Below are positions 34,424-44,132 of a stretch of DNA of 64,000 nucleotides, in pieces. The position numbers and the translations under genes were made by a program. The notes below the pieces were generated by a model. That model did not search any database. It was not told the origin of the DNA and worked only from the letters and a program-made list of their open reading frames with translations. Within the stretch, counting starts at the first letter, position 1. Each line of letters begins with the position of its first letter. The stretch comes from Aquimarina sp. TRL1 (GTDB lineage Bacteria > Bacteroidota > Bacteroidia > Flavobacteriales > Flavobacteriaceae). The DNA lies in assembly GCF_013365535.1 (NCBI RefSeq), contig NZ_CP053590.1:3462501-3526500 (forward strand). The letters are read 5' to 3'.

Positions 34424-35491
34424 GTGAGTACTATTAAATTTGGAATACGCAGTGTACGCTTAAAAAGCTATTCACTAAGGGAATTAGGTCTTGAAAATGA
34501 GGTAAATGCTAAAATGAGAGTTGAATATAGACAAAACTATTTCCACCTTCATTTTTTACCTCTATTTCCTACTACGAAAGTATTGAGATTACGAAAAGAA
34601 GATCAACAGTTATATGAAATTCCTGAACATATTCGTACAGTAATAGCATCTCAGATTAAAGAAAAACCTAAAACACCCTGGTATACATTTTTAGGCCCTA
34701 TAATTTTGTTAGTAGGACTAACTTTTTATTTTGGGAATTTAGGGATAAAAAATTATCAAACTAAGGCATATTATAAAGAAAAATTTAACCAGACAAGAGA
34801 TCATAGCCTTCAGCTACTGGATAGTCTTGATACTCATGTGTATTTTAAAATTAGAGATACAAAAAGGTCATTCCGAACAGATGGGTTATATGCTAAAGTA
34901 GAGAATATTTATAAGGATAGTATACAATTAGTAAAATTGCATACGGATCTCAAATATGATGAAGATAGACTTTCTTATCAAGTTCAGAAGTACTATGAGA
35001 CATATGCCGCTAATTTACCAGCAGAATGGGTGTCAATAGATACACTAAAAAAAGCAATATTACGAGAATACGGATCTTCGAGTAAAAATAAAGGGATTCA
35101 TATTTTCGAAACTACAATGATTATAGAAGAGGCAGCCTCAATTTATAAAGAACCTTATCTAGTCACAGATGGTAAAGGAGTGGATTATATTAAAAAACAA
35201 ATGTCTTTACGATTAAAAAACTATGGTTGTGAGGCAATTATTAGTAAAATACATTTAAAAAAAGGAATGCTGAAATGGGATCAGGAATTTCCAATAGATT
35301 TCAGCAAGTATAGTTCTAATACATATAGTAAGCTAACTATTTATGCTACTTATGAAAATAAAGAAGAAGAGTATGAGTTTATTATTGACCTGAGAGATGA
35401 TGAAAATATGTTACATCAATATGAGGTCAAGGGAACTTTAGAAAATGGTTTTAAGTTAAAAAGAATTCGATCGGGAAGTAAAAGAAAGTAA
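34424..35491 (+). CDS. Membrane protein of unknown function
   Basis: A 355-residue protein with a GTG start (S-T-I-K-F-G). A cytoplasmic N-terminal 80 residues, one membrane helix at about 85-105 (F-L-G-P-I-I-L-L-V-G), and a large soluble C-terminal part rich in Lys, Tyr and Asp. The N-terminal R-V-E-Y-R-Q-N-Y-F-H-L-H-F-L-P-L-F-P-T-T resembles the start of small zinc-ribbon-less membrane proteins in flavobacteria, but I cannot name a family. It is a single gene 98 bp after the tRNA terminator. Confidence 0.7.
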   Translation: MSTIKFGIRSVRLKSYSLRELGLENEVNAKMRVEYRQNYFHLHFLPLFPTTKVLRLRKEDQQLYEIPEHIRTVIASQIKEKPKTPWYTFLGPIILLVGLTFYFGNLGIKNYQTKAYYKEKFNQTRDHSLQLLDSLDTHVYFKIRDTKRSFRTDGLYAKVENIYKDSIQLVKLHTDLKYDEDRLSYQVQKYYETYAANLPAEWVSIDTLKKAILREYGSSSKNKGIHIFETTMIIEEAASIYKEPYLVTDGKGVDYIKKQMSLRLKNYGCEAIISKIHLKKGMLKWDQEFPIDFSKYSSNTYSKLTIYATYENKEEEYEFIIDLRDDENMLHQYEVKGTLENGFKLKRIRSGSKRK

Positions 35492-35948
35492 TGAGAGAAA
35501 GATAGTTTTTACATAAAAGTAAAGGTTATATATTGAAGGTGAGTTCATAAAAAAGTCCCTTTTGTCCCAAAAGAACTGTTGTAAATCAAGCAATTTTACA
35601 TAAAATTATAGAAGAGAAAATTAATTATAAATGAATTTTTCTAGTACTAAATAGAAAGAAAAAATCTTTGTATCATCTAAAAAAGGCTCTCTGATCAATA
35701 TTATAATTTACTAAAGGACTGCAAAGACGGAAATGGAGCTACTTTCCGTGAAAAAAAGTAGTTGATAATCTCATAATTTTACAGGATATATAAAAAGAAC
35801 TACGAACCGATAACCTGATTAAATGCATAAGGTTTTTTAATGATGTTTTTTTAACGTGTTGTATACGAGTATTTTGTGAAAATGGCACAAAAAATGCCAT
35901 AGATAAAATAACCAACATTGATTATCAAATACCTTAAAACTTAAAAAC
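35492..35948. other. Intergenic, no gene seen
   Basis: A 457-bp AT-rich gap with no open frame of substance. It holds one inverted repeat, ACGGAAA (35727-35733) and TTTCCGT (35743-35749) with a 9-base loop, not followed by a T-run. Nothing else is supported. Confidence 0.4.
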
Positions 35949-36173
35949 ATGCTAAAGAAAAGAACAAAAAAAATTATAAGAGCAATTAAAAACACAGCAG
36001 CCTACAAAGCGAGAAGTATAGATTATACTGAGCATGATGATAGAGTAGTGGTGTATAACAATAATAAGAGTGATCACGAAGATTTTGTAGCAATCTATGC
36101 AATTTTACCTCTAACTGCTTTCAAACTTAGAATTAAAGCCTATAAATCTAAAGTATATCTGGAAGTAAAGTAA
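35949..36173 (+). CDS. Small basic protein of unknown function
   Basis: A 74-residue protein with a very basic N-terminus (K-K-R-T-K-K-I-I-R-A-I-K) followed by a mixed alpha/beta stretch. It stands alone between two long gaps and has a strong terminator 28 bp after its stop, which supports an independent short transcript. The basic helix could bind nucleic acid or membrane; this is not shown. Confidence 0.65.
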   Translation: MLKKRTKKIIRAIKNTAAYKARSIDYTEHDDRVVVYNNNKSDHEDFVAIYAILPLTAFKLRIKAYKSKVYLEVK

Positions 36174-36201
36174 CCATCGATATATTGAGATAAGAAAAAA
36201 G

Positions 36202-36229
36202 AACTCTTGAAATTTTCAAGAGTTTTTTT
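36202..36229 (+). terminator. Rho-independent terminator
   Basis: Arms AACTCTTGAAA (36202-36212) and TTTCAAGAGTT (36214-36224), almost no loop, followed by a run of T. It ends the small basic-protein transcript. Confidence 0.85.
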
Positions 36230-36399
36230 ATTGCTGCATTTCAAAGGGTGCCTATTTACATTATAAAAGGTTTTTGTGATTTTTTATTAAAAAAATGTAA
36301 GAGTTTTATTAAAATATGTTAAAATAAAATACTGAATTATTGATGGTTAGCTAATTTGTGTACTTTCATAATATCATTTAACCAAACTTATATATAACT

Positions 36400-38688
36400 A
36401 TGAAACAGATGATTAATTTAATGCTGTGTCTATGTATGACCAGCATTTTTTATGCGCAAAGTAGTGATCCGCTAAAAAATCAACTTTATGTACTGGATGA
36501 TGTAAATGAATATAAACTTCTGGTGAAGTTTAAGTCAGCATTGATGCCAGTTGTAAACAAGGGGGAAGTAGCATTATTGAATTCCTCATTTAGCGAGAAG
36601 TCCTCCAAGAATTTGAGAGGGCTTTTTTTTAGACCTTTAATTGAATTCACGGAAGCCCAAAAGGCAGCATTAAGGAGTCCGACAATGCGAAGCCAATCGG
36701 ATGAAAAAGGATTCAATATTTTAGATTTTGCAGGCTTGTGCGAAGTGCAATCTTCTATAAAAGATAAGCATGCATTATTAGCTTTGGGAAAAAAGCTAGA
36801 AGAATTAGAAGAAGTTGAATACTGTGTATTGGAGCCAGTTAAATCTCCTCCACCTCCTGGTTTTTTCTCATTTGCTCCAACCCCGGATTTAACTGCCCGG
36901 CAAGGATATAGAAAAGCAAATCCAGGAATAGATGTTGATTATGCCTGGTCAGTTGGTGCCATGGGGCAAGGAGTAAAAATTACAGATATTGAATACAGCT
37001 GGGGGAAATTAGATCATGAAGAGTTTGTAAATCAGGGGATGTCATATGTTACATCGCATTATACAGACAATTACAAAGATCATGGAATTGCAGTGATGGG
37101 TATTCTGGTAGGAGATGAAGATAACGGAGTGGGAATTAAAGGAACAGCTCCAAAAGCAACCGGAAGAGTAATTAGTGAAATACAAGGACGAGCTACTGCG
37201 ATCTTAAAAGCAGCTCAAAACTCTCAGGCAGGAGATATTATTGTATTAGAAATGCAAACCGGGGGACCCGATGGAAAACTAGCTCCTGCAGATGTTAATC
37301 AATCTGTATGGGATGCCGTAAAATCAGCAACAGATGCTGGAATTTTAGTAGTAGCTGCTGCTGGAAATGGAAATGCAAACCTGGATAGCTCTTCTTATAG
37401 TTCCTATAGAAACAGAGGAGATAATGGAAGTATTATAGTAGGAGCAGGAAGCTCTAATACTACTCATTCCAAACTAAATTTTAGCACATATGGACAACGA
37501 GTAAATGTTCAGGGGTGGGGACACAATGTTTTTACCACAGGATATGGAGATGTAACCTATGATAATGATTATAGAAAAGAATATACTGCGAGGTTTAATG
37601 GAACCAGTTCAGCGACACCGGTTGTAACCAGTGCAGTAGCTTGTATTCAATCATATGCAAAAGAAAAATTAGGAAAGAATATTGCTCCCAGAGAGATGCG
37701 AGAATTATTAATTTCCACAGGAATTGCTCAGGGAAGTGGTGGTCATATCGGACCGATACCAAATCTAAAAGCAGCAATTAAAAAGATTTCTGATGGTAGC
37801 CCGGGAATCAATGCCCCATCAAACTTAACTGCCAGAAGTACTTCTAACAGCGAAATACGGTTGCAATGGAAAGACAATAGTACAGACGAAACTGGATTCA
37901 AAATAGAACGTAGTACGAATGGAACCAACTTTACAGAAATAAAAAGCGTAAGAGCTAATGCCAGTTCATATACAGATACAGGTTTACAAGCAGGAACGAC
38001 TTACTATTATAGGGTAAAAGCGTTTAACAACACGAACCAGTCGACGTATTCCAATACAGCAAAAGCAACGACCAGTGGAGGAGGGGGAATGACTACAGTG
38101 AATTTTGAACTAAAATTGGATAATTATCCGAGAGAAACTTCCTGGGAGGTTAAAGATGCACAAGGAACTGTATTGTATAAAGGAGGTAACTATGGAAGAA
38201 GGGGACAACTGATTAAAAAAACATTTGAGTTAAAAGATGCTTGTTACAATTTTGAAATCAAAGATACGTATGGGGATGGGATTTGCTGTAGCTACGGTAA
38301 TGGTTATTACAAATTATCAAATAAAGGAACTGTACTGATAGAAGGAGGAAACTTTGCAAGTGTAGATACAAAGAGGTTTTGTATTCCAGCTACTACTTTA
38401 GCTAAATCAGGTATCGTTACTGAATCTATAGAACCATTATCCGGGCAGGATATCCGCGTGATTCCTCCAAAATATAGCGAACTAGCTAGTATAGAATTTG
38501 TAAAAGTAAAGAGTAAATATGTAGACTTAGCCGTTTATAATGTTGGTGGAATTTGCGTTTTTAAGAGAGACAATCACCCTACAAACGAGACAGTATCTTT
38601 TAATACAAGTGCATTACCATCTGGAATTTACTTATTAGAAGTATATGAAAGCGGAAAAAAGAAAGTATACAAATGGGTTAAAGAGTAA
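36400..38688 (+). CDS. Secreted subtilisin-like (S8) protease, T9SS cargo
   Basis: A 762-residue protease. Signal peptide to about residue 20 (F-Y-A-Q), propeptide-like region (about 25-165), then the S8 domain with Asp196 in T-D-I-E-Y-S, His228 in D-H-G-I-A, oxyanion Asn323 in A-A-G-N-G and Ser403 in G-T-S-S-A-T-P. A fibronectin III domain follows (about 472-560), then a small beta domain with D-T-Y-G-D-G-I-C-C (563-661), and a type IX secretion C-terminal domain (about 685-762, ending K-V-Y-K-W-V-K-E). Expected outcome: export through the outer membrane and cleavage or anchoring of the tail. A bidirectional terminator follows. Confidence 0.94.
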   Translation: MKQMINLMLCLCMTSIFYAQSSDPLKNQLYVLDDVNEYKLLVKFKSALMPVVNKGEVALLNSSFSEKSSKNLRGLFFRPLIEFTEAQKAALRSPTMRSQSDEKGFNILDFAGLCEVQSSIKDKHALLALGKKLEELEEVEYCVLEPVKSPPPPGFFSFAPTPDLTARQGYRKANPGIDVDYAWSVGAMGQGVKITDIEYSWGKLDHEEFVNQGMSYVTSHYTDNYKDHGIAVMGILVGDEDNGVGIKGTAPKATGRVISEIQGRATAILKAAQNSQAGDIIVLEMQTGGPDGKLAPADVNQSVWDAVKSATDAGILVVAAAGNGNANLDSSSYSSYRNRGDNGSIIVGAGSSNTTHSKLNFSTYGQRVNVQGWGHNVFTTGYGDVTYDNDYRKEYTARFNGTSSATPVVTSAVACIQSYAKEKLGKNIAPREMRELLISTGIAQGSGGHIGPIPNLKAAIKKISDGSPGINAPSNLTARSTSNSEIRLQWKDNSTDETGFKIERSTNGTNFTEIKSVRANASSYTDTGLQAGTTYYYRVKAFNNTNQSTYSNTAKATTSGGGGMTTVNFELKLDNYPRETSWEVKDAQGTVLYKGGNYGRRGQLIKKTFELKDACYNFEIKDTYGDGICCSYGNGYYKLSNKGTVLIEGGNFASVDTKRFCIPATTLAKSGIVTESIEPLSGQDIRVIPPKYSELASIEFVKVKSKYVDLAVYNVGGICVFKRDNHPTNETVSFNTSALPSGIYLLEVYESGKKKVYKWVKE

Positions 38689-38726
38689 AATAAACCTCAA
38701 TTAATTAGATAATATTGCTCTAATAG

Positions 38727-38756
38727 AAAAGCTCCTGATAGAATCAGGAGCTTTTT
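38727..38756. terminator. Bidirectional terminator
   Basis: Arms GCTCCTGAT (38731-38739) and ATCAGGAGC (38743-38751) with a 3-base loop, T-run on the plus side and a matching A-run on the other. It lies between the converging protease and DUF4249 genes. Confidence 0.85.
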
Positions 38757-38786
38757 GCATTAATAAAGATATGGTTTAGGTAGTAT

Positions 38787-39722
38787 TTAGAAAGTAAACA
38801 CCTCTTCTGTAATTTGATATGATGAGAAAACTCCTTTTCCTCCATTGACATTAGAAGGAATAGTAATTGGTTCTACAAAGATTTCATCTTCGAAAAATTC
38901 TTGTTTTTTTATCGCCTGGTGGTACTCAAAATAATTTTTATCTACCGTGAGAATTTTTACCGTTACCTTTTTTACTTCTCGGGTATTTCCGGTTATTCCT
39001 TTTGCTTTTAAGAAAGCACCATCCCGTCCTGCATCGCTGATATACTCCCTCGTGTCATCTTCTATCCCAAAATCATCTTCTTCGTAAAAGAGGTGGTGAT
39101 TAAAATCGAATTGAGTCAGGTTTATTTCGAAAGAATTGTCAATATCTTCAACATCTTCATTTGCTATAGCGATCACATGATAAAAATTTTCTTCAGAAGC
39201 AATATCTTTCCAGCTAATTTCAGCACTGAGATAGGTGCTACTACCGAATCTGGCTTCTTCTTTTTTGATGATAGGTTTTTCAAGCTCTGTACTTGCATTA
39301 CCAGGTATTGTTGTACTGGCAGTGGCTGTTTTAGCCAAAGCAGTTACTTCTATCGTATAAGTTTCTCCTGCCAGAATAGGGAAGTCTTTGGATGCGACTA
39401 CATATTTTTTGCTTGTAGGATTGTATGGAACCGTTATGTCTTCATTTTTTGAATTTTTTAAGGTTACAGATGCATCTTTAATCAAAAAATCTTCTTCTGG
39501 GATTTTAGGATTGTTTAAGACTACAGATAAGGGAAATGTTTTAGAAATCTCCACCTCTATCAAATCATTTTGAGGGGCGATAAAGCTAGTAATCACAATT
39601 TCATTATCAGTAGATAAAAAAGATCCGATATCAACCGGAGTAACAAAAGTATCTTCTCCGCAGCTGCTCATCAATAATGATAGCAATAAAGTTCCTATCA
39701 GGCTGTGAATATATGTTTTCAT
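38787..39722 (-). CDS. DUF4249 lipoprotein
   Basis: A 311-residue lipoprotein with lipobox L-L-M-S-S-C (Cys21) and the DUF4249 Ig-like beta-sandwich. In Bacteroidota these proteins are regularly encoded next to a TonB receptor and are taken to be its surface-exposed partner in ligand capture; that fits here, since the receptor gene is 33 bp upstream. The cargo is unknown. No regulatory anti-sigma gene is adjacent. Confidence 0.9.
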   Translation of the reverse strand: MKTYIHSLIGTLLLSLLMSSCGEDTFVTPVDIGSFLSTDNEIVITSFIAPQNDLIEVEISKTFPLSVVLNNPKIPEEDFLIKDASVTLKNSKNEDITVPYNPTSKKYVVASKDFPILAGETYTIEVTALAKTATASTTIPGNASTELEKPIIKKEEARFGSSTYLSAEISWKDIASEENFYHVIAIANEDVEDIDNSFEINLTQFDFNHHLFYEEDDFGIEDDTREYISDAGRDGAFLKAKGITGNTREVKKVTVKILTVDKNYFEYHQAIKKQEFFEDEIFVEPITIPSNVNGGKGVFSSYQITEEVFTF

Positions 39723-39755
39723 AATTCGTTTGTTTTATAAGGATAGTGTTGTTGA

Positions 39756-42137
39756 TTAAAACTCATACTTGTAAGTGATTGATGGAATAATTGGGAGAAT
39801 CGAAATTCGATTGAGCTCTCTGACACCATTTTTTCTTTTAAATATATAAGTGAATGGGTTTTTTCTGAAATAAGCATTGTAGATGCTAAAATCCCATGTT
39901 CTGGTTCCTCTTTTTTTCTTTTTATGAAATTGAATCGAAAGATCAAGTCTATGGGTACTTTCTCCTCTAAAGTTATTGCGCTCTTCGTAGTTTTTAGAAA
40001 TTCCTCTATTGTTAAAAATGTTGCTTTGACTGAGATCGTGTCTATCATTGATAGGCGTTTTAATCTCACCGTTTGGTAAGGTATAATTACTACCTGAAGC
40101 ATAAATCCATGAACCGGATAATGTAATTTTTTTACTGGGTTTATAAATTCCAACCAAAGAAACATCATGCCTACGATCGTATCGGGCAAAAAAGCGTTTC
40201 CCTTGGTTGAGTTCATCAAATTGCCGATCTGACCAGGCGAGAGTATAGCCAATCCATCCTGTAAATTTACCAAACTTTCTCTGTAATAGGAACTCTAATC
40301 CATAGGCTTCTGCCTCTCCTGATACGACATTATCCTCCCAAGTTTTTTCGCTATCCTCTCGTGCATCAAATATAAAATCAGTTCCTTCTTTATACCCTAT
40401 AACATTGTTGGATTTTTTGTAATACCCCTCCAGTGATAAGGTAAAGTTTTCATCGATAAAGTCTCTGGAGTATCCCAGTGCAACCTGATGAGAGCTTTGT
40501 GGTTTTACCCGATCGGTCGAAGACACCCAAAGATCAGTTGGTAGACCAATTCCTGAATTGCTCAATAAATGAATGTATTGATTCATAGAAGAATAAGAAG
40601 CTTTTACAGCAGATACATCATTTAATTTATAAGCGAGGGATACTCTAGATTCCGGGTTGATATAGTTTAGAGATTTGTAATTAAAACTACTCACACGTAT
40701 TCCGAGATTCGTTTTAAAACGTTCAGAGATTTTCCATTCATCTTCTACATAAACAGCGGATTCTATAGAACGAAATTCAGTTTTGGATCGGTTATCAGGG
40801 AATCCCTTTTCCTTAATAACGCTGGTATGTGGTGTAAAGTTATGATGCAATGCTTGTGCACCAAATCGCAAATGATGGTTTAATGAAGGAAAATAATCAA
40901 AATCTAGTTTTACACCAAGGTCTGTAATTCCGGAGTGGAATTTGGCATCATACTGCTGATTGGAATATTCCTCTTCAACATCCAGGAAGAATTTGAAATT
41001 ACTGTAAATTAATGATGTATTCGAAAACAATTTATCATTAAATTGATGGTTCCATCGAATCGTTGCTGTTTGATTTCCCCACCCTAGCCGGGTTTTGTAT
41101 TTTTCATTGTCATAATTTTCTTTTAATTTGAAAATATCACGTCCCATATAACTACTTATATAGAGTTTGTTTTTACTGTCGAATTCATGATTTATTTTTG
41201 CATTTAAGTCATAGAAATAAGGAGAAACCTTGCTCTCAGAAGTACTCGCTAATCTGGTAAACAGATCTAAATAGGTTCTTCTTCCTGAAAAAAGAAATGA
41301 AGTTTTTCCTTTTTTGATTGGTCCTTGAAGTGTAATATTGGACGAAAGTAATCCAATACCAAATTTACCGTGAAGTTCATTTTTATTTCCATCCAGCATT
41401 CGTATATCTAGTACAGATGATAATCGACCTCCGTATCTGGCAGGAAATCCTCCTTTATACATTTCTACGGATTTAATAGCATCTCCGTTAAATACAGATA
41501 AAAAACCAAATAAGTGATTCGCATTGTATACAGTTGCATCATCCAGAATAAATAAATTTTGATCAGGACCACCTCCTCGTACATAAAGCCCCGAACTTCC
41601 TTCTGATCCGGCACTGACTCCTGGCATTAACTGAAATACTTTCAACACATCTTTTTCTCCCAGTAAGGCAGGAATATCCTGAATTTGTTCAACTGGTAAC
41701 GATAAAGTACTCATTTGTACTTTGGATGAAATCCGTTCATTTTTTCTCGAGTCAATAATGACTTCATCTAATAGGTTACTTTCTATAGTTAAGTCAATGT
41801 CTTTTTGGATATTTTGGGTTAATGAGATGGTTGTTGTAACTGTTTTGAAACCAATATATGAGTAGTTAACATCATACGTTCCCAAAGGAAGCGTTAATGA
41901 ATAGAAGCCAAAATCATTGGTGACAACTCCTTTTTTTAGAGCAGTGATGTATATAGATACTCCTGGTAACAGTTCGCCGCTTCCACTTTCTTTTACATAT
42001 CCGCTGATGGTATATTTTTCATTATTTTCCTGAAATGAATACCCTTTTTGGATAATACCAGCTACCAGAAATAAAAAGATAGGTAGTATCAACCGGGTTT
42101 TGCAGTAGCCGCATAGTTGTTTTTTATACGAGATCAT
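39756..42137 (-). CDS. TonB-dependent receptor paired with DUF4249
   Basis: A 793-residue receptor with a signal segment near residues 12-35, a carboxypeptidase-regulatory-like domain (about 40-125), plug with the V-R-G-G-G-P-D-Q-N-L motif (about 187), and a long barrel ending Y-K-Y-E-F. An AAAGGAGG ribosome-binding site precedes the ATG. It begins a two-gene operon with the DUF4249 lipoprotein 33 bp downstream. Confidence 0.93.
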   Translation of the reverse strand: MISYKKQLCGYCKTRLILPIFLFLVAGIIQKGYSFQENNEKYTISGYVKESGSGELLPGVSIYITALKKGVVTNDFGFYSLTLPLGTYDVNYSYIGFKTVTTTISLTQNIQKDIDLTIESNLLDEVIIDSRKNERISSKVQMSTLSLPVEQIQDIPALLGEKDVLKVFQLMPGVSAGSEGSSGLYVRGGGPDQNLFILDDATVYNANHLFGFLSVFNGDAIKSVEMYKGGFPARYGGRLSSVLDIRMLDGNKNELHGKFGIGLLSSNITLQGPIKKGKTSFLFSGRRTYLDLFTRLASTSESKVSPYFYDLNAKINHEFDSKNKLYISSYMGRDIFKLKENYDNEKYKTRLGWGNQTATIRWNHQFNDKLFSNTSLIYSNFKFFLDVEEEYSNQQYDAKFHSGITDLGVKLDFDYFPSLNHHLRFGAQALHHNFTPHTSVIKEKGFPDNRSKTEFRSIESAVYVEDEWKISERFKTNLGIRVSSFNYKSLNYINPESRVSLAYKLNDVSAVKASYSSMNQYIHLLSNSGIGLPTDLWVSSTDRVKPQSSHQVALGYSRDFIDENFTLSLEGYYKKSNNVIGYKEGTDFIFDAREDSEKTWEDNVVSGEAEAYGLEFLLQRKFGKFTGWIGYTLAWSDRQFDELNQGKRFFARYDRRHDVSLVGIYKPSKKITLSGSWIYASGSNYTLPNGEIKTPINDRHDLSQSNIFNNRGISKNYEERNNFRGESTHRLDLSIQFHKKKKRGTRTWDFSIYNAYFRKNPFTYIFKRKNGVRELNRISILPIIPSITYKYEF

Positions 42138-42453
42138 GTTTTCCTCCTTTAATCATTAGGTATTGAATTGTTTTTATTATTGATACTTTTTCGTCTTCTT
42201 GTTTTGAATTTCAAAAAAGTATGCAATTTTTAAAGGCCTTTGTAAACAAGTCGCAGGAAATAGAGAACACCCCTATAAGAGAGAAAATAAAAAGGTATTT
42301 CCGTATATGAAAAACGGTTTTTTATTGTATGTTTTTGATAATTAGTTGTGTAAAAAAAACGCCTGATGTATAAAATCAGGCGCTTTACAAAAATAAATCA
42401 GTATTTTTTTGTGTAGAAAGGATACTCCCTTTAAAAAAACTTTAACAGGTAGT
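42138..42453. other. Intergenic, terminator only
   Basis: A 316-bp gap between the receptor gene start and the OmpA-like gene stop. It contains the terminator at 42352-42382 and, presumably, the promoter of the receptor gene, for which I see no exact TAnnTTTG core. Confidence 0.4.
42352..42382 (-). terminator. Rho-independent terminator of the OmpA-like gene
   Basis: On the minus strand, arms CGCCTGAT and ATCAGGCG (plus-strand 42360-42382) close a 7-base loop and are followed by a run of T, 72 bp past the stop codon. Confidence 0.8.
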
Positions 42454-43272
42454 TTATTTCATGCTTTCTTTGATAGTATTGTAAAAGTGATCAAATTTAG
42501 GGTTGATGGCAATCCGTGTAGAGGTTTCTATACTTTCAGAACCATATTCACTTTTAGCGATGAGGTCAATTCGTTTAGGATCTACTTTGTATTTATTCTG
42601 AAGTGTTCTGATAACCTCGGCAGCTTGTAAGCTACTCAAATCCCAGTTGTCTTTGATAGTCTTATTTTTAAACTCTATCGCATTGCTGTTTCCTTCTACA
42701 TAAATAGAAAGGTCAGGAGTACTATTAATCGTATTAGCAATACTCTCTAACGTAACTTTGGCTTTATCGGTTACTGTGGTATTATCATCATTACCAAATA
42801 AAAAACTATTGGCTAAGGTGATATAAATTGTTCCTTTTTTTACACCAATGGAAGCTTCATTGGCAGCAGCTCCTTTCAGGTTGTTTTTAAACAGTGTTAA
42901 TACAGCAAGTCTGGTAGAGTCACTACTACTGATAGCTTTATTAACGGTATTTAATTGCAAATCTTTTTCTTTAATCGTTTCCAAAGATTTTTCTAAGTTT
43001 TGAGCTTTCTTTTTAGAGAGTTCCGTGAAATTTCCCATGTTAGCCAGTAAAGAAGCATTGGTTTCTCTTAGGTCATTCACCTGATTTTCTAAGGATTGTA
43101 CCTTAGATAAACCTACTTTTTCTTTTTTTCGGGACTCGTGTAATTCACTTTTTACAGTGTTTATTTCTTGTCTTAATTTATCTATTTCGGCAAGTAAATC
43201 TTTCTTTTTCTGAGCAGTTATGGAGGAAAGCCCTAAGATAGAAATGGAGAAGAATACAATAATTTTTTTCAT
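42454..43272 (-). CDS. OmpA-like protein with coiled coil
   Basis: A 272-residue exported protein: signal peptide (S-S-I-T-A-Q, about 20), a long coiled coil (about 25-120, many Lys/Glu/Leu heptads), and a C-terminal OmpA-type domain (about 150-260). The peptidoglycan-binding signature reads N-W-D-L-S-S-L-Q-A, where the usual Arg is Gln, so diaminopimelate binding may be weakened. It probably spans between the outer membrane or periplasm and the cell wall. Single gene with its own terminator. Confidence 0.88.
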   Translation of the reverse strand: MKKIIVFFSISILGLSSITAQKKKDLLAEIDKLRQEINTVKSELHESRKKEKVGLSKVQSLENQVNDLRETNASLLANMGNFTELSKKKAQNLEKSLETIKEKDLQLNTVNKAISSSDSTRLAVLTLFKNNLKGAAANEASIGVKKGTIYITLANSFLFGNDDNTTVTDKAKVTLESIANTINSTPDLSIYVEGNSNAIEFKNKTIKDNWDLSSLQAAEVIRTLQNKYKVDPKRIDLIAKSEYGSESIETSTRIAINPKFDHFYNTIKESMK

Positions 43273-43415
43273 CGGTTACATTATCGGTTTTTAATACATA
43301 CCCTTTTTTATAAAAGTTATATTTCTACGACTTTTAACGGTTAAATGGGTTTCTATATGCTAAAGTAAAATATTTTGATTAATAAAAATAACGAGATCAT
43401 GGTATGATCTTATAT

Positions 43416-43453
43416 AAAAAGCATGATTAACTGTTTGTATAATCATGCTTTTT
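43416..43453 (-). terminator. Terminator of the His-rich lipoprotein gene
   Basis: Arms of 14 bp, AAAAAGCATGATTA and TAATCATGCTTTTT, close a 10-base loop. T-runs exist in both directions. It lies 27 bp past the lipoprotein stop and ends the PepSY operon. Confidence 0.85.
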
Positions 43454-43479
43454 AATTTTTTTTTCAGAAAAATGATATG

Positions 43480-43950
43480 CTATTTTCCGAGTAGTTTTTT
43501 GGCATTTTCTATACTGCTATTAATTTCATCACGAAGCTCGCCGACAGCAACTTTTTCTTTTTTTAATAGTGCTAGTTTAGCTACGTAATCAAATTTTTCT
43601 TCTTCATGTGTTGCTTCATCATGCCCATCTCCATGATCATGCCCATGACCAGAGGAGAATTTTCTACCAAAATCACTCATCCATCTCATCATATGATCAT
43701 ATGATTTTTTTAACTCTAATTGAGATTTTTCATATACTTTGCCTTGAGCGGTAGTATCAATTTTTGGTTTTAATTCCTTAATTAAGGAACTGATTTCTCC
43801 CATTCTGGGCATTACTTCATCATGGATGTCTATAACTTGCTTCATTAAAGCATCAAACTCTTTTTCTTCTTTGCTTTGCGTTTCTTTATTACAAGAGATG
43901 AAAAACAAAGTCGTAAGACATATACAGATGATTCCTGATATTTTTTTCAT
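43480..43950 (-). CDS. His-rich lipoprotein of the PepSY locus
   Basis: A 156-residue lipoprotein: lipobox F-F-I-S-C (Cys20), helical body, and a central cluster S-G-H-G-H-D-H-G-D-G-H-D-E with further His and Glu (about 101-120), a clear potential metal-binding segment. Proteins of this kind are sometimes labelled 'viral A-type inclusion protein' because of their coiled helices; that name says nothing about function. It is the last gene behind two PepSY genes and a micro-protein, 10 bp after the latter. Role as a metal chaperone or sensor is inference. Confidence 0.82.
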   Translation of the reverse strand: MKKISGIICICLTTLFFISCNKETQSKEEKEFDALMKQVIDIHDEVMPRMGEISSLIKELKPKIDTTAQGKVYEKSQLELKKSYDHMMRWMSDFGRKFSSGHGHDHGDGHDEATHEEEKFDYVAKLALLKKEKVAVGELRDEINSSIENAKKLLGK

Positions 43951-43960
43951 GGTGCAATAG

Positions 43961-44113
43961 TTAATAAGGTGAATTTAAATTAATGTTTTTGGTATTTTTT
44001 TCTTGAGTATTCTCTCGTTTGTATTGTTTGGCAATTTTATTCATTTTTCGTTCTTGCCATGCAATACCTATTATACAGAGTATAATAGCAATTAAAAAAA
44101 AGGATAGTAGCAT
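43961..44113 (-). CDS. 50-residue membrane micro-protein
   Basis: A 50-codon frame beginning M-L-L-S-F-F-L-I-A-I-I-L with one membrane helix (about residues 2-19) and a basic, Asn/Lys-rich cytoplasmic tail. It starts 19 bp after the second PepSY stop and ends 10 bp before the His-rich lipoprotein start, filling the space exactly as an operon gene would. Function unknown; small helices of this kind often regulate or stabilise a membrane partner. Confidence 0.6.
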   Translation of the reverse strand: MLLSFFLIAIILCIIGIAWQERKMNKIAKQYKRENTQEKNTKNINLNSPY

Positions 44114-44132
44114 ATGTTCTTGCTTTGTGGGG

